Assembly (NCBI GenBank): GCA_963773765.1
Contig: CAVZCC010000006.1
Span: forward strand, 62,001-126,000
Length of the DNA: 64,000 nt
From: CAVZCC01 sp963773765
GTDB taxonomy: Bacteria; Actinomycetota; Acidimicrobiia; Acidimicrobiales; Microtrichaceae
Direction: 5' to 3'
Shown here piece by piece: positions 26,022-35,022 of this stretch (within the stretch, counting starts at the first letter, position 1; every line of letters starts with the position of its first letter). The notes beneath the pieces were generated by a model that was not told the DNA's origin, ran no database searches, and worked only from the letters and a program-made list of their open reading frames with translations. Position numbers and translations under genes: made by a program.

Positions 26022-29000
26022 ATGCCCGACACGGATCCGCTGGAGGGGTTCACCGAGCCCGTGCGGGCCTGGTTCTCCTCGTCCTTCCCGGAGCCCACCT
26101 CCGCCCAGGCCGGTGCCTGGCCCGCCATCGCGGCCGGGGACCACACCCTGTTGTGCGCTCCCACCGGGTCGGGCAAGACGCTGGCCGCGTTCCTCTGGGC
26201 CATCGACCGCCTGGGGTCGGATCCCGCTCCGGAGCCCGGGGTCCGGGTGCTCTACGTGTCGCCGCTGCGTGCCCTGGCGGTGGACGTGGACAAGAACCTC
26301 CGGTCCCCGCTGCGCGGCATCGCGCTGGCGGCGGAGCGGCTCGGGGCCGCGTTCGCGGAGCCCACCATCGGGGTGCGCACGGGAGACAGCTCGGCCCAGG
26401 AGCGACGGGCCCTGGTCCGCCGGCCCCCGGACGTGCTCATCACCACCCCCGAGTCGCTGTACCTCATGCTCACCTCCCAGGCCCGCGCCACCCTGACCGG
26501 GGTGGAGACCGTGATCGTCGACGAGATCCACGCCCTCGCCCCCACCAAGCGGGGTGCGCACCTGGCCCTGTCCCTGGAGCGGCTGGAGCACCTGGTGCGA
26601 TCCGCCGGGCGGGACCCCGTGCCGGGACGGGCCGCGGTGGTGCAACGCATCGGGCTGTCCGCGACGCAGCGCCCACTGGAGGTGGTGGCGGGGTACCTGG
26701 GTGGCAACACCGTCGCCCCCGGGGCGGGGGCGGACACACGGCCGGTGCCACGGCCGGTCCGCATCGTGGACGCCGGGATCCGCAAGGAGCTGGACCTGCA
26801 GGTGATCGTGCCGGTGGAGGACCTCGGGGCGCTGGGCGAGGTCGTGGACGGCCCGGCCTCCGGTCCGGCCGCCGCCGGCCCGGTGCGCCGCTCCATCTGG
26901 CCGTCCATGCACCCGGTGCTGCTGGGGCTGGTGCAGGAGCACCACTCCACCCTGGTGTTCGTCAACGCCCGCCGGCTGGCCGAACGCCTGGCCAGCCGCC
27001 TCAACGAGCTGGCCGCGGAACAGGCTGCGGACCTGCCGGGGACGGAGGCCACGCCCCCGCCGGTCGCCTACTCCGGCGCGGAGTCCATGGGCCTGTCCGC
27101 CGCGGACGTCGGCGGAGAGCTGGTCAAGGCGCACCACGGGTCGCTGTCGAGGGAGCGGCGGCTGCAGATCGAGGACGAGCTCAAGCGCGGCACCCTCCGG
27201 GGCCTGGTCGCCACCAGCTCCCTGGAGCTGGGCATCGACATGGGCGCGGTGGACCTGGTGGTGCAGGTGGCCTCACCCGGCTCGGTCGCGTCCGGGCTCC
27301 AGCGCATCGGTCGTGCCGGCCACCAGGTGGGGGCGCCCAGCCGCGGCCGCATCTTCCCCAAGCACCGGGCGGACCTCCTGGAGGCCGCGGTCGTGGTGCA
27401 GCGCATGCAGGACGGCCTGATCGAGCCCACCTCGGTGCCCGCCAACCCGCTGGACGTCCTGGCCCAGCAGCTGGTCGCGTCCTGCGCCCTCGACGACTGG
27501 TCGGTCCAGGACCTGTTCGACCTGGTCAGGGGTGCCGCCAACTTCTCGGACCTCAGTCGGGAGGTGTTCCTCGCCACCCTGGACCTCCTGGCGGGCCGCT
27601 ACCCGTCCGAGGAGTTCTCCGAGCTGCGTCCCCGGTTGGTGTGGGACCGCATCGAGGACACCGTCCGGGCCCGGGCCGGGGCCCAGCGCCTGGCCGTCAC
27701 CTCGGGCGGCACCATCCCGGACCGGGGCCTGTACGGGGTGTTCCTCCCCGACGGCACCAGGGTGGGCGAGCTGGACGAGGAGATGGTCTACGAGTCCCGC
27801 GTGGGGGAGACGTTCCTGCTCGGGGCCTCCACCTGGCGCATCGAGGACATCACCTTCGAGCGGGTGGTGGTCACCCCGGCGCCGGGCCAGCCCGGCAAGA
27901 TGCCGTTCTGGCACGGGGACGGCCCGGGCCGGGCCGCGGAGCTGGGCCGAGCCCTGGGGGAGTTCGTGCGGGAGGTGCGATCCATGCCCCCGGAGGCGGC
28001 CGCCGCCCGGCTGCGTGAGCGCCACGCCCTGGACGAGTTCGCCGCGGCCAACGTGCTGGCGTACCTGGACGAGCAGGCCGAGGCCACCGGGGTGGTGCCG
28101 GACGACCGCACCATCGTGGTGGAGCGGTTCCGGGACGAGATCGGCGACTGGCGCCTGTGCATCCATTCGCCCCACGGGGCCCGGGTCCACGCACCGTGGG
28201 CCACCGTGCTCCGGGCCCGCCTGGAGGAGCACTTCGCGGAGTCGGTCGGGGACGGCGCGTTCGGCGTGGAGGTGCTGTGGTCCGACGACGGGATCGTGGT
28301 GCGCCTGCCGGAGGCCGCCGAGGACGTCCCGACCGACGTCCTGTTCCCGGACCCCGACGAGATCAGGGCGGAGGTGGTCGCGGCCCTGCCCGGCACCAGC
28401 GCGTTCGCGGCCCGGTTCCGGGAGTGCGCGGCCCGGGCCCTCCTGCTGCCCCGGCGGCGACCGGACCAGCGCACCCCGCTGTGGCAGCAGCGCCAACGGG
28501 CCGCGGACCTGCTGGCCGTCGCCTCCAAGTACCCCAGCTTCCCCATCCTCCTGGAGGCCACGCGGGAGTGCTGCAACGACGTGTTCGACCTGCCGGCGCT
28601 GCACCGCGTCCTGTCCGACGTGCGCAGCCGCCGCATCAGGGTGGTCCCGGTGCAGACGCCCATGGCCTCGCCGTTCGCCCGTTCGCTGCTGTTCGGCTGG
28701 ATCGCGGTGTACATGTACGAAGGCGACGCCCCGCTGGCGGAGCGGCGGGCCGCGGCGCTGGCCCTGGACCGGGAACTCCTGCGGGACCTGCTCGGGGGTG
28801 AGGAGCTGCGCTCCCTGTTGGACGGCGACGTCGTGGCCCAGGTGGAGCTGGAGCTGCAGCGCCTCACCCCCGAGCGTGCGGCGCGGGACGCGGACGAGGT
28901 CCACGACCTCCTGCGGGTGCTCGGGCCGCTGGACCACCTGGAGCTGTCGGCCCGGGTGGCCGACGGCTCGGGCGACGCGCTGGACGGGTGGCTGGCCCAC

Positions 29001-30722
29001 CTGCTGGAGCGGCGCCGGGTGGTCGAGGTCGGCATGGGTGGCTCCGGGGCCGGCCCGGTCCGGCGGTTCGCGGCGGCGGAGGACGCGGCCCGGCTGCGCG
29101 ACGCGCTGGGCGTGGCGGTGCCCGTCGGCCTGCCCGCCGCCTTCACCGATCCGGTGGACTCGCCCCTGCGTGACCTGGTCGAGCGCTTCGCCCGCACCCA
29201 TGCCCCGTTCACCACCGGGCAGCTGGCCGGGAGGCTGGGCCTGTCGGGCGAGGTCGTGCGGGCGGTGCTGGGTGAGCTGGTCCGGGACGGCAAGGTGGTC
29301 GAGGGCGAGTTCTCCCCGGCCGGCACGGAGCGGGAGTGGTGTGACGCGGAGGTGCTCCGCCAGCTCCGCCGTCGTTCGTTGGCGGCGCTGCGCAGGGAGA
29401 TCGCCCCGGTGGACGGTTCGGCCCTGGGTCGGTTCCTGCCGGCGTGGCAGGGCGTGGGCGGCCGTCGGCGGGGGGTGGACGCGCTGGCCGAGGCGGTGGG
29501 TGTGCTGCAGGCGGCCCCGTTGCCGGCGTCCCTGCTGGAGGCGGACATCCTGGGGGTCCGGGTGGCGGACTACCGCCCCGCGGACCTGGACGAGCTGTGC
29601 AGCACGGGTGAGCTCGTGTGGCTGGGTGCGGGCGGGCTGGGCGCGCACGACGGACGGGTCCGCCTGGTGTGGCGTGACCAGGTGGTGCTGCTGGTCCCGC
29701 CCCCGGAGCAGGGCGAGGGTTCCACCACCGCGGATGCGCACCACGCCGTCCTCCGGGACCACCTGCGCGAGCGGGGCGCGTCGTTCTGGGCCGACCTGGT
29801 GGCGGCGGTCGCCGCCGCGGAGCTGCCGTACGACGACGAGGTCGTCGTGGCCGCGCTGTGGGACCTGGTGTGGGCCGGCGAGGTCACCAACGACTCCCTG
29901 GCCCCGTTGCGGGCCAAGGTGTCGGGCGGGTCGCGACGGCGTGCCTCGGGCGCCCGTTCCCGCCGTCCCGGGCCCTCGCTCCGCCGCCTCAGCCGCCTCG
30001 GCCCCCCGGCGGCCGCGGGCCGCTGGTCGCTCACCGAGCCGCTCTTCCTGCCCCCGGCGCCCCCCACGGAGGCCGTCACGGCCAGGGCCTTCCAGCTGCT
30101 GGAGCGCTACGGGGTGCTCACCCGGGAGATGGCCCTGGCCGAAGGGGCCCAGGGTGGCTTCGCGGGCGTGTACCCGGTGCTCAAGCTGCTGGAGGAGCGC
30201 GGCCAGGTCCGGCGTGGCTACTTCGTCGACGGGTTGGGCGCGGCCCAGTTCGCGCAGCCCGGAGCGGTGGACCGCCTGCGGGCGGCGGGCCAGGGCGCGG
30301 ACCGGGACGACGACGGCGTGCACCACGAGCGCATGCCGTGGGAGCCGGCACCAGAGCCCGGCCAGGAGCCCGACGCCTGGGCCCTGGCCGCCACGGACCC
30401 GGCCCAGCCCTACGGCGCCGCCCTCGGGTGGCCGGAGACCGTCGGCCATCCGGCCCGGGCCGTCGGGGCCTACGTGGTCCTGGTGGACGGCCACGCCTGC
30501 GCCTACCTGGAGAAGGGCGGCCGGTCGCTGCTCACCTTTCCCGCCGCGGCGGACCACCCCCGGTGGGTGCAGGCCCTGGCGGCGCTGGTGCAGGGCGGCC
30601 GCATGCGGCGCCTGCGCATCGAGTCCATCGACGGGGAGTCGGTGGCGACCTCGGACTGGTCCGGTCCGCTGCGCTCCGTCGGGTTCACCGAGGGCTACAA
30701 GGGGTTGTCGCTCGGGTCCTAG
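26022..30722 (+). CDS. lhr: Lhr-family ATP-dependent helicase
   Basis: 1566 residues, the size of the long actinobacterial Lhr. Lhr is a superfamily 2, 3'-5' translocating DNA/RNA:DNA helicase linked to DNA repair. Walker A A-P-T-G-S-G-K-T is near residue 46, the DEIH box near 167, and motif III in L-S-A-T-Q-R. Motifs IV-VI include LVFVNARRLAERLASRL, ATSSLELGIDMGAVDLV and QRIGRAGHQVG. The winged-helix and Lhr-core domains follow (PVQTPMASPFARSLLF, W-Q-G-V-G), and then the long C-terminal domain. Start ATG 26022. No frame break seen, unlike several neighbours. Confidence 0.93.
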   Translation: MPDTDPLEGFTEPVRAWFSSSFPEPTSAQAGAWPAIAAGDHTLLCAPTGSGKTLAAFLWAIDRLGSDPAPEPGVRVLYVSPLRALAVDVDKNLRSPLRGIALAAERLGAAFAEPTIGVRTGDSSAQERRALVRRPPDVLITTPESLYLMLTSQARATLTGVETVIVDEIHALAPTKRGAHLALSLERLEHLVRSAGRDPVPGRAAVVQRIGLSATQRPLEVVAGYLGGNTVAPGAGADTRPVPRPVRIVDAGIRKELDLQVIVPVEDLGALGEVVDGPASGPAAAGPVRRSIWPSMHPVLLGLVQEHHSTLVFVNARRLAERLASRLNELAAEQAADLPGTEATPPPVAYSGAESMGLSAADVGGELVKAHHGSLSRERRLQIEDELKRGTLRGLVATSSLELGIDMGAVDLVVQVASPGSVASGLQRIGRAGHQVGAPSRGRIFPKHRADLLEAAVVVQRMQDGLIEPTSVPANPLDVLAQQLVASCALDDWSVQDLFDLVRGAANFSDLSREVFLATLDLLAGRYPSEEFSELRPRLVWDRIEDTVRARAGAQRLAVTSGGTIPDRGLYGVFLPDGTRVGELDEEMVYESRVGETFLLGASTWRIEDITFERVVVTPAPGQPGKMPFWHGDGPGRAAELGRALGEFVREVRSMPPEAAAARLRERHALDEFAAANVLAYLDEQAEATGVVPDDRTIVVERFRDEIGDWRLCIHSPHGARVHAPWATVLRARLEEHFAESVGDGAFGVEVLWSDDGIVVRLPEAAEDVPTDVLFPDPDEIRAEVVAALPGTSAFAARFRECAARALLLPRRRPDQRTPLWQQRQRAADLLAVASKYPSFPILLEATRECCNDVFDLPALHRVLSDVRSRRIRVVPVQTPMASPFARSLLFGWIAVYMYEGDAPLAERRAAALALDRELLRDLLGGEELRSLLDGDVVAQVELELQRLTPERAARDADEVHDLLRVLGPLDHLELSARVADGSGDALDGWLAHLLERRRVVEVGMGGSGAGPVRRFAAAEDAARLRDALGVAVPVGLPAAFTDPVDSPLRDLVERFARTHAPFTTGQLAGRLGLSGEVVRAVLGELVRDGKVVEGEFSPAGTEREWCDAEVLRQLRRRSLAALRREIAPVDGSALGRFLPAWQGVGGRRRGVDALAEAVGVLQAAPLPASLLEADILGVRVADYRPADLDELCSTGELVWLGAGGLGAHDGRVRLVWRDQVVLLVPPPEQGEGSTTADAHHAVLRDHLRERGASFWADLVAAVAAAELPYDDEVVVAALWDLVWAGEVTNDSLAPLRAKVSGGSRRRASGARSRRPGPSLRRLSRLGPPAAAGRWSLTEPLFLPPAPPTEAVTARAFQLLERYGVLTREMALAEGAQGGFAGVYPVLKLLEERGQVRRGYFVDGLGAAQFAQPGAVDRLRAAGQGADRDDDGVHHERMPWEPAPEPGQEPDAWALAATDPAQPYGAALGWPETVGHPARAVGAYVVLVDGHACAYLEKGGRSLLTFPAAADHPRWVQALAALVQGGRMRRLRIESIDGESVATSDWSGPLRSVGFTEGYKGLSLGS

Positions 30723-30839
30723 TCGGGCGGGTGCGGCACGGCCCCGCCCCGCGGCCTAGAGTCCGTCCGTGGCTGGACAGGTGTCCAGTTGGAACCGACG
30801 GCCGGCCCGCGCCGACCGTCCTCGTCGAGGGGGAATCAG

Positions 30840-31679
30840 GTGGATCGGAACCGGCGGTACGAGGGCAAGGTCGTGTTCATCACCGGGGTGGCCCGGGGCC
30901 AGGGCCGGAACCACGCCGTCCGGTTCGCGCAGGAGGGCGCCCGGATCATCGGCATCGACATCTGCCACGACCTGGAGCACGCGCCGTACCCGCTCGCCAC
31001 GGAGGAGGACCTGGCCGAGACGGTGCGCCGGGTGGAGGCCGCGGGTGGGGCCATGCACGCCGAGGTGGCCGACGTGCGTGACTACCGGGCCGTCCGGGAG
31101 GCGGCCAAGGCGGGGATCGAGAAGTTCGGACGCCTGGACGTGATCCTCGCCAACGCCGGCACCTACGCGCCGCTGCCGGTGCAGTTCGTGTCCTCGGACA
31201 GCTGGGACGAGACGATCGACATCAACCTGTCCGGTGTGTTCCACGCGGTCAAGGCCGGGATCCGCCAGCTGGTGGAGCAGAACGAGGGCGGCGCCATCGT
31301 GCTCACCTCCTCCACCGCGGGGCTCAAGGGCTTCTACGGGGCCCCCGCCTACAACGCGGCCAAGCACGGCGTGGTGGGCTTCATGCGGTCCCTCGCCCTG
31401 GAGCTCGCCCCCAACCAGATCCGGGTCAACTCGGTGCACCCCACGTCGGTGTACACGCCGATGATCATCAACGACGTGTTCCCCAAGCTGGTCCGCCTGG
31501 ACCTGGAGGACCCGGGCGAGGAGGAGGCGGGGGAGTTCCTGCGCACGATGCAGCCCATGGACATCCCCTGGATCGACCCCGACGACGTCTCCAACGCCAT
31601 CCTCTGGCTGTGCTCGGAGGAGGCCCGCTACGTCACCGGGGTGACCCTGCCGGTCGATGCCGGCGCGCTGCTCAAGTAG
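30840..31679 (+). CDS. mycofactocin-coupled SDR family oxidoreductase
   Basis: 279 residues from GTG 30840, with GAGGGGGA 6 nt upstream. The cofactor motif is F-I-T-G-V-A-R-G-Q-G-R-N-H-A, with the family-specific insertion after strand 2 (GIDICHDLEHAPYPLATEED). N-A-G follows, then the catalytic Ser region L-T-S-S-T-A and Y-N-A-A-K. The long insertion and GQGR motif mark the subfamily whose NAD is not exchanged and is re-oxidised through mycofactocin. No mycofactocin synthesis genes are in the window. Substrate is probably an alcohol. Confidence 0.85.
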   Translation: MDRNRRYEGKVVFITGVARGQGRNHAVRFAQEGARIIGIDICHDLEHAPYPLATEEDLAETVRRVEAAGGAMHAEVADVRDYRAVREAAKAGIEKFGRLDVILANAGTYAPLPVQFVSSDSWDETIDINLSGVFHAVKAGIRQLVEQNEGGAIVLTSSTAGLKGFYGAPAYNAAKHGVVGFMRSLALELAPNQIRVNSVHPTSVYTPMIINDVFPKLVRLDLEDPGEEEAGEFLRTMQPMDIPWIDPDDVSNAILWLCSEEARYVTGVTLPVDAGALLK

Positions 31680-31704
31680 GCGCGGCACCCGGCAGACTCG
31701 GGCC

Positions 31705-32508
31705 ATGCCCGAGGGCGACACCATCCACCGCACCGCAGCCCGGCTCCGCCCCACGCTCGCCGGTGCCGCCCTGGTCCGCTTCGAGGCCCCCCGCATGGCC
31801 GGGACCAGGCCCCGGCCCGGCGAGACCGTGCAGTCGGTCGACGCAGTGGGCAAGCACCTGTTGGTCCGGTTCTCCGGCGGGCTGACGCTGGAGACGCACC
31901 TGCGCATGACCGGGTCCTGGCACCTGTACCGGGCCGGGGAGCGCTGGCGGAGGCCTGCCCACCTGCTGCGGTGCCTGGTCGGGGTGCCGGGGTGGGAGGC
32001 CGTGTGCTTCTCCGCGCCGGTCGTCCGCACCTTCCCGACCGGGGCCGAGGGCACCGGGGTCGATCCGCTCGGGTACCTGGGCCCGGACCTGGCCGCGCCC
32101 AACCCCGACGGTTCAGGGACCGTGGCGGCGGAGGTGCTGGCCGGAAGCCTGGGGCGGATGGATGCCGCGGATCCGGCCACGCCGATCGGCGACGTGCTGC
32201 TGGACCAGCGCGTGGGCAACGGGATCGGCAACGTGTACCGGTCCGAGGTGTGTTGGGCCTGCCGGGTCTCACCGTTCCGTCCGCTGGGCGGGGTCGACGG
32301 ACCGCTCCGGTCCGAGCTGATCGGCACCGCGGGCCGGTTGCTCCAGGCCAACCTGGGCCGGAGCGACCGCACCACGGTGCCCGGCGGCCTGGCCGTGTAC
32401 GGCCGCCGGGGCCGGCCCTGCCGGCGGTGCGGGACGGCCATCCGCTCCCGCCACGCCGGTGACCACGCCCGGATCGTCTACTGGTGCCCCACCTGCCAGC
32501 TGACCTGA
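31705..32508 (+). CDS. nei: Fpg/Nei-family DNA glycosylase/AP lyase
   Basis: 267 residues. The mature N-terminus P-E-G-D-T-I-H-R (Pro2 catalytic, Glu3) is typical of the Nei2 branch of endonuclease VIII. Further motifs are the helix-two-turn-helix V-G-N-G-I-G-N-V-Y-R-S-E and a C-terminal zinc finger with C-R-R-C-G and W-C-P-T-C, all four Cys present. It excises oxidised bases and cleaves the abasic site. It follows the SDR gene by 25 bp; a functional link to it is not evident. Confidence 0.92.
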   Translation: MPEGDTIHRTAARLRPTLAGAALVRFEAPRMAGTRPRPGETVQSVDAVGKHLLVRFSGGLTLETHLRMTGSWHLYRAGERWRRPAHLLRCLVGVPGWEAVCFSAPVVRTFPTGAEGTGVDPLGYLGPDLAAPNPDGSGTVAAEVLAGSLGRMDAADPATPIGDVLLDQRVGNGIGNVYRSEVCWACRVSPFRPLGGVDGPLRSELIGTAGRLLQANLGRSDRTTVPGGLAVYGRRGRPCRRCGTAIRSRHAGDHARIVYWCPTCQLT

Positions 32509-32544
32509 CCGGTCCGCACGCCCAGCGCGTGGTTCACTGATCCC

Positions 32545-33084
32545 GTGTTCCGCAGGATGGTCCTCCTCACACTCTGCGTCAGCGGGCTGGTGGGCGTGCT
32601 GGCGTCCTGCGGCTCCGAGGAGGCGACGAGCTCCGTCCAGCCCCTGCCGGACATCGACGGCCTCCGTCTTCGGGATCTCGCCACGGGCGAGCAGACCGAG
32701 CTGGCCGCCGCCCTCGACGCCCCGAACGACACGCCGGTCGTGGCGTTCTTCTGGGCACCATTTTGAACGACCTGCCGGGCCGAGGCCCCGGAGCTCGAGC
32801 AGTTCGCTCGGCAGCAGCAGTCGAGTCCGCCGGACCGGGCGGCGCGGGTGGTCGGGATCGGGACCCTCGACGATCTGGCCGCGGCGGAGGACTTCCTGGC
32901 CGACACCGGCGTGACGAGCTTTCCACTGCTGTGGTCGGCGTCCGGTGAGAGCTGGGAGGCCTTCGACGTCGCCGCCCAGCCGTACACGCTGCTGATCCGC
33001 GACGGGCAGGTCGTCAAGCGCTGGCCCGGTGGTGCCTCCCCGTCGGCGATCGCCGATGCGATCGAGGCCACCGCACCGGCGTGA
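32545..33084 (+). CDS. TlpA/thioredoxin-like lipoprotein with in-frame UGA at the first redox Cys (selenoprotein candidate)
   Basis: 179 codons from GTG 32545 to TGA 33082-33084. The signal ends in the lipobox L-A-S-C. A thioredoxin-fold domain follows: TPVVAFFWAPF, then codon 74 = TGA (32764-32766), then T-T-C-R-A-E-A-P-E-L-E-Q-F. Homologues have W-A-P-x-C-x-x-C-R here, so the UGA sits exactly at the first Cys and Cys77 is the partner. The same frame continues without other stops through VVGIGTLDDL, the cis-Pro region A-A-Q-P-Y-T-L-L-I-R-D-G and KRWPGG to a normal end. Selenocysteine insertion, a nonsense mutation or a base error are the options; the position favours the first. No sel genes are in this window. 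Confidence 0.7.
32764..32791 (+). promoter_or_regulatory. UGA codon and downstream SECIS-like hairpin candidate
   Basis: The UGA is 32764-32766. Eight bases further on, CCGGG (32775-32779) can pair with CCCGG (32787-32791) around a 7-nt loop CCGAGGC containing unpaired G. The loop begins 13 nt after the UGA, close to the distance known for bacterial SECIS elements. Only 5 bp are certain, and GC-rich DNA forms such stems often, so this is weak support. Confidence 0.35.
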
Positions 33085-33115
33085 GGGCTCGGGACCCCAG
33101 ACGTCGCCGACCTGG

Positions 33116-34129
33116 TCAGACCAGCGGGAAGTAGCCCGGCACCCGGGCGTGGGGGGTGTCCAGGTACACCTTGGCCTCCGGCAGGCCGCCGAACCGGCCG
33201 TGGCTCCAGCGCACCTCCACGTGGCCGCCCACCTCCACATCGTCCCCGCCGTCGCGTCGACGGACCTCCGCCCGCCATGCCACCCGGGCCTGGCCGGTGC
33301 CCTCCGCGGTCACGTCGAAGGCCCGGAGCTCGAACGCGTTGCGCCAGTCCCACGGCGTGGCGACCCGCACCCGAAGCGAATCCCGGGGGCCGGTGCCGAG
33401 CACGAAGTAGGGCGCGGCGGACAGGCGCAACAGGCGCCACAGCATGGCGGTGCGCTCCCGCCGACCCGGCAGCTGGGCCGACCAGCGCTCGGCGGAGCGG
33501 GCCGAGGCGGCCACGGCCAGGTCCCGGTAGGCCTCGGCGCAGTCGGCGGACCAGTCACGGGGGATGCGCCCCCGCAGGTCCCGGCGCTGCACCCCGGTGA
33601 GGGCCGTGACCTGCTCGGGCAGTTCCAGGTCACCGCCGTGGGCGCGGCGCACCTGCTGGTAGAGGCGTTGGTGCTCGGCCGGGGCCACCACGTCGAACCA
33701 GTTCCCGTCGCTGCGCCGGCCCTGCGCCCCGCCCAGGCACCGGTCGAACAGCGCCCAGGGCGATGCGTTGTGCAGCACCCGTGACAGGTACTTGCAGCTC
33801 ACCAGGTACACGTGGTCGATCCGCAGGTCCGACGGCACCACGTCGTCGCCCGGGTCACGGTGGCCGCCCTTCCACTCCACGATCGCCGGGGCCCGGCCCC
33901 GCAGCCCGTCCTCGGCCCGGAACAGGGCCCGGCCGTTGTTCCACGCGGCCAGGAACTCGCCACGGTGCGCGCCCTCGGTGTGGGCGGCGCGGAGCCGGTC
34001 CCAGGTGGCGGCGTCCACGTTGCGCAGCGGCTGCGGTGGCACGGGCCCCAGGCAGGCCTCGAGCTCGTCCCACCCGAGTGCGCCCAGGCCGGTGACGATC
34101 TCGGTGATCTCGGTGCGGAGCGCGGGCAT
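33116..34129 (-). CDS. uncharacterised protein, possibly nuclease-like
   Basis: 337 residues from ATG 34129. Soluble, rich in Arg and Trp. A central conserved-looking stretch reads A-I-V-E-W-K-G-G-H, then P-S-D-L-R-I-D-H-V-Y-L-V-S-C-K-Y-L-S-R. An acidic residue followed by a beta strand ending in x-C-K-Y resembles the D...(D/E)xK pattern of restriction-endonuclease folds, but I cannot confirm this. The C-terminal half has R-D-S-L-R-V-R-V-A-T-P-W-D-W-R and a beta-rich ending. Stands alone, convergent with the TlpA-like gene and divergent from the KSI-like gene. No family assigned. Confidence 0.55.
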   Translation of the reverse strand: MPALRTEITEIVTGLGALGWDELEACLGPVPPQPLRNVDAATWDRLRAAHTEGAHRGEFLAAWNNGRALFRAEDGLRGRAPAIVEWKGGHRDPGDDVVPSDLRIDHVYLVSCKYLSRVLHNASPWALFDRCLGGAQGRRSDGNWFDVVAPAEHQRLYQQVRRAHGGDLELPEQVTALTGVQRRDLRGRIPRDWSADCAEAYRDLAVAASARSAERWSAQLPGRRERTAMLWRLLRLSAAPYFVLGTGPRDSLRVRVATPWDWRNAFELRAFDVTAEGTGQARVAWRAEVRRRDGGDDVEVGGHVEVRWSHGRFGGLPEAKVYLDTPHARVPGYFPLV

Positions 34130-34220
34130 GGTGGTCACATCATGACCGCGGGCGGCCCGGTGACGCTGCCGCGGGCGGCCCGGTACGCTGCCGCCGCAGC
34201 CCAGACGAGGAGACCGAGCG

Positions 34221-34607
34221 ATGCCCACAGCGGACGAGATGAAGGCCACCGTCGAGCGCTACGCCGCGGCGCACTCCGCCGGCGACGTGGACGCGGTGGC
34301 CGCAGTGTTCGCTCCCGATGCCGTGGTGGCCGATCCGGTGGACCAGCCCGCCCATGAGGGCCGCGACGCCATCCGGGCCTTCTTCGCCGGCACCCACGAG
34401 TTCGTCGACTCCATGGACCTGCGGATCACCGGTCCCATCCGGGCCGTCGGGCACTGGGCCGCGGTGCCGCTGCAGGCCGTGTCCACCATGGGCGACGCCA
34501 AGGTCGCGGTGGACATCGTCGACGTGTTCACCTTCGGTGAGGACGGGCTGGTCACCCAGATGCAGGCGTACTGGACCGCGGCGGACATCCGCCCGGTGGA
34601 GGAGTAG
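34221..34607 (+). CDS. ketosteroid-isomerase-like (NTF2-fold/SnoaL) protein
   Basis: 128 residues, the usual size for steroid delta-isomerases. The N-terminal helix ERYAAAHSAGDVDAVAAVF is followed by V-V-A-D-P-V-D-Q-P-A, where the Asp aligns with the catalytic base Asp38/40 of ketosteroid isomerases. I-V-D-V-F-T-F holds an Asp where Asp99/103 is expected, and MQAYW ends the last strand. GAGGAG precedes ATG 34221. A true steroid isomerase is possible, but the fold is used for many reactions and no steroid genes are adjacent. Confidence 0.75.
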   Translation: MPTADEMKATVERYAAAHSAGDVDAVAAVFAPDAVVADPVDQPAHEGRDAIRAFFAGTHEFVDSMDLRITGPIRAVGHWAAVPLQAVSTMGDAKVAVDIVDVFTFGEDGLVTQMQAYWTAADIRPVEE

Positions 34608-34613
34608 GCCCGG

Positions 34614-34961
34614 GTGTCGGTCCTGCTCGGCGCGCTCATGGCGGCGGCGGGCGCCGGGATGCTGTGGTTGTCCTGGCTCATGTCGCAGCGCCGGGTGTCG
34701 CCGGGCAGCCGGTGGGGCATCCGCACCGGCCGCAGCCGCGGTTCGGACGAGGACTGGTTCGCGGCCCAGCAGGACGCGGCAGCAGGCGTTGGTCTGGCCG
34801 GTGGGATCGTCGTCCTGGGGGGCCTGGCCGTCGCGGTGGCCGGCCTGGGCAACCCGTTCGGGATCGCTGCGTTCGGCCTGTCCGCGGGGTGCGCCGTGGT
34901 GGCCCTGGTGTGGTCCGGCCTGAGGGCCGCCCGCCCGGCCGAAGGGGGTCCCCCGGCCTGA
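34614..34961 (+). CDS. SdpI-family-like membrane protein
   Basis: 115 residues, GTG start 6 bp after the KSI-like gene. Three hydrophobic segments (about 2-22, 57-80, 84-103) and the conserved loop G-S-R-W-G-I-R-T-G-R-S-R-G-S-D-E-D-W-F, which matches the G-I-R-T...S-x-x-x-W signature of SdpI-type immunity/signal proteins. In Bacillus, SdpI protects against the SdpC toxin; no toxin gene is near, so immunity is not implied here. Confidence 0.65.
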   Translation: MSVLLGALMAAAGAGMLWLSWLMSQRRVSPGSRWGIRTGRSRGSDEDWFAAQQDAAAGVGLAGGIVVLGGLAVAVAGLGNPFGIAAFGLSAGCAVVALVWSGLRAARPAEGGPPA

Positions 34962-35022
34962 GGTCTCAGCGCCGGTCGCGCCGCCACATCAGCTTGAGCC
35001 CGGACCACGTGTCGGGCATGTC

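Noticed and set aside
27273..30557. A 1094-codon open frame antisense to lhr
   Set aside because: Its product is low-complexity and His/Gly/Pro/Arg-rich with no recognisable domain, as expected of the antisense frame of a high-GC gene; the plus-strand product has complete helicase motifs.
32848..33084. A separate small gene starting at GTG 32848 after the TGA in the TlpA-like gene
   Set aside because: It is in the same frame as the upstream part, and translation from the TGA onward gives the second Cys and the normal thioredoxin helix, which a restart at 32848 would lose.
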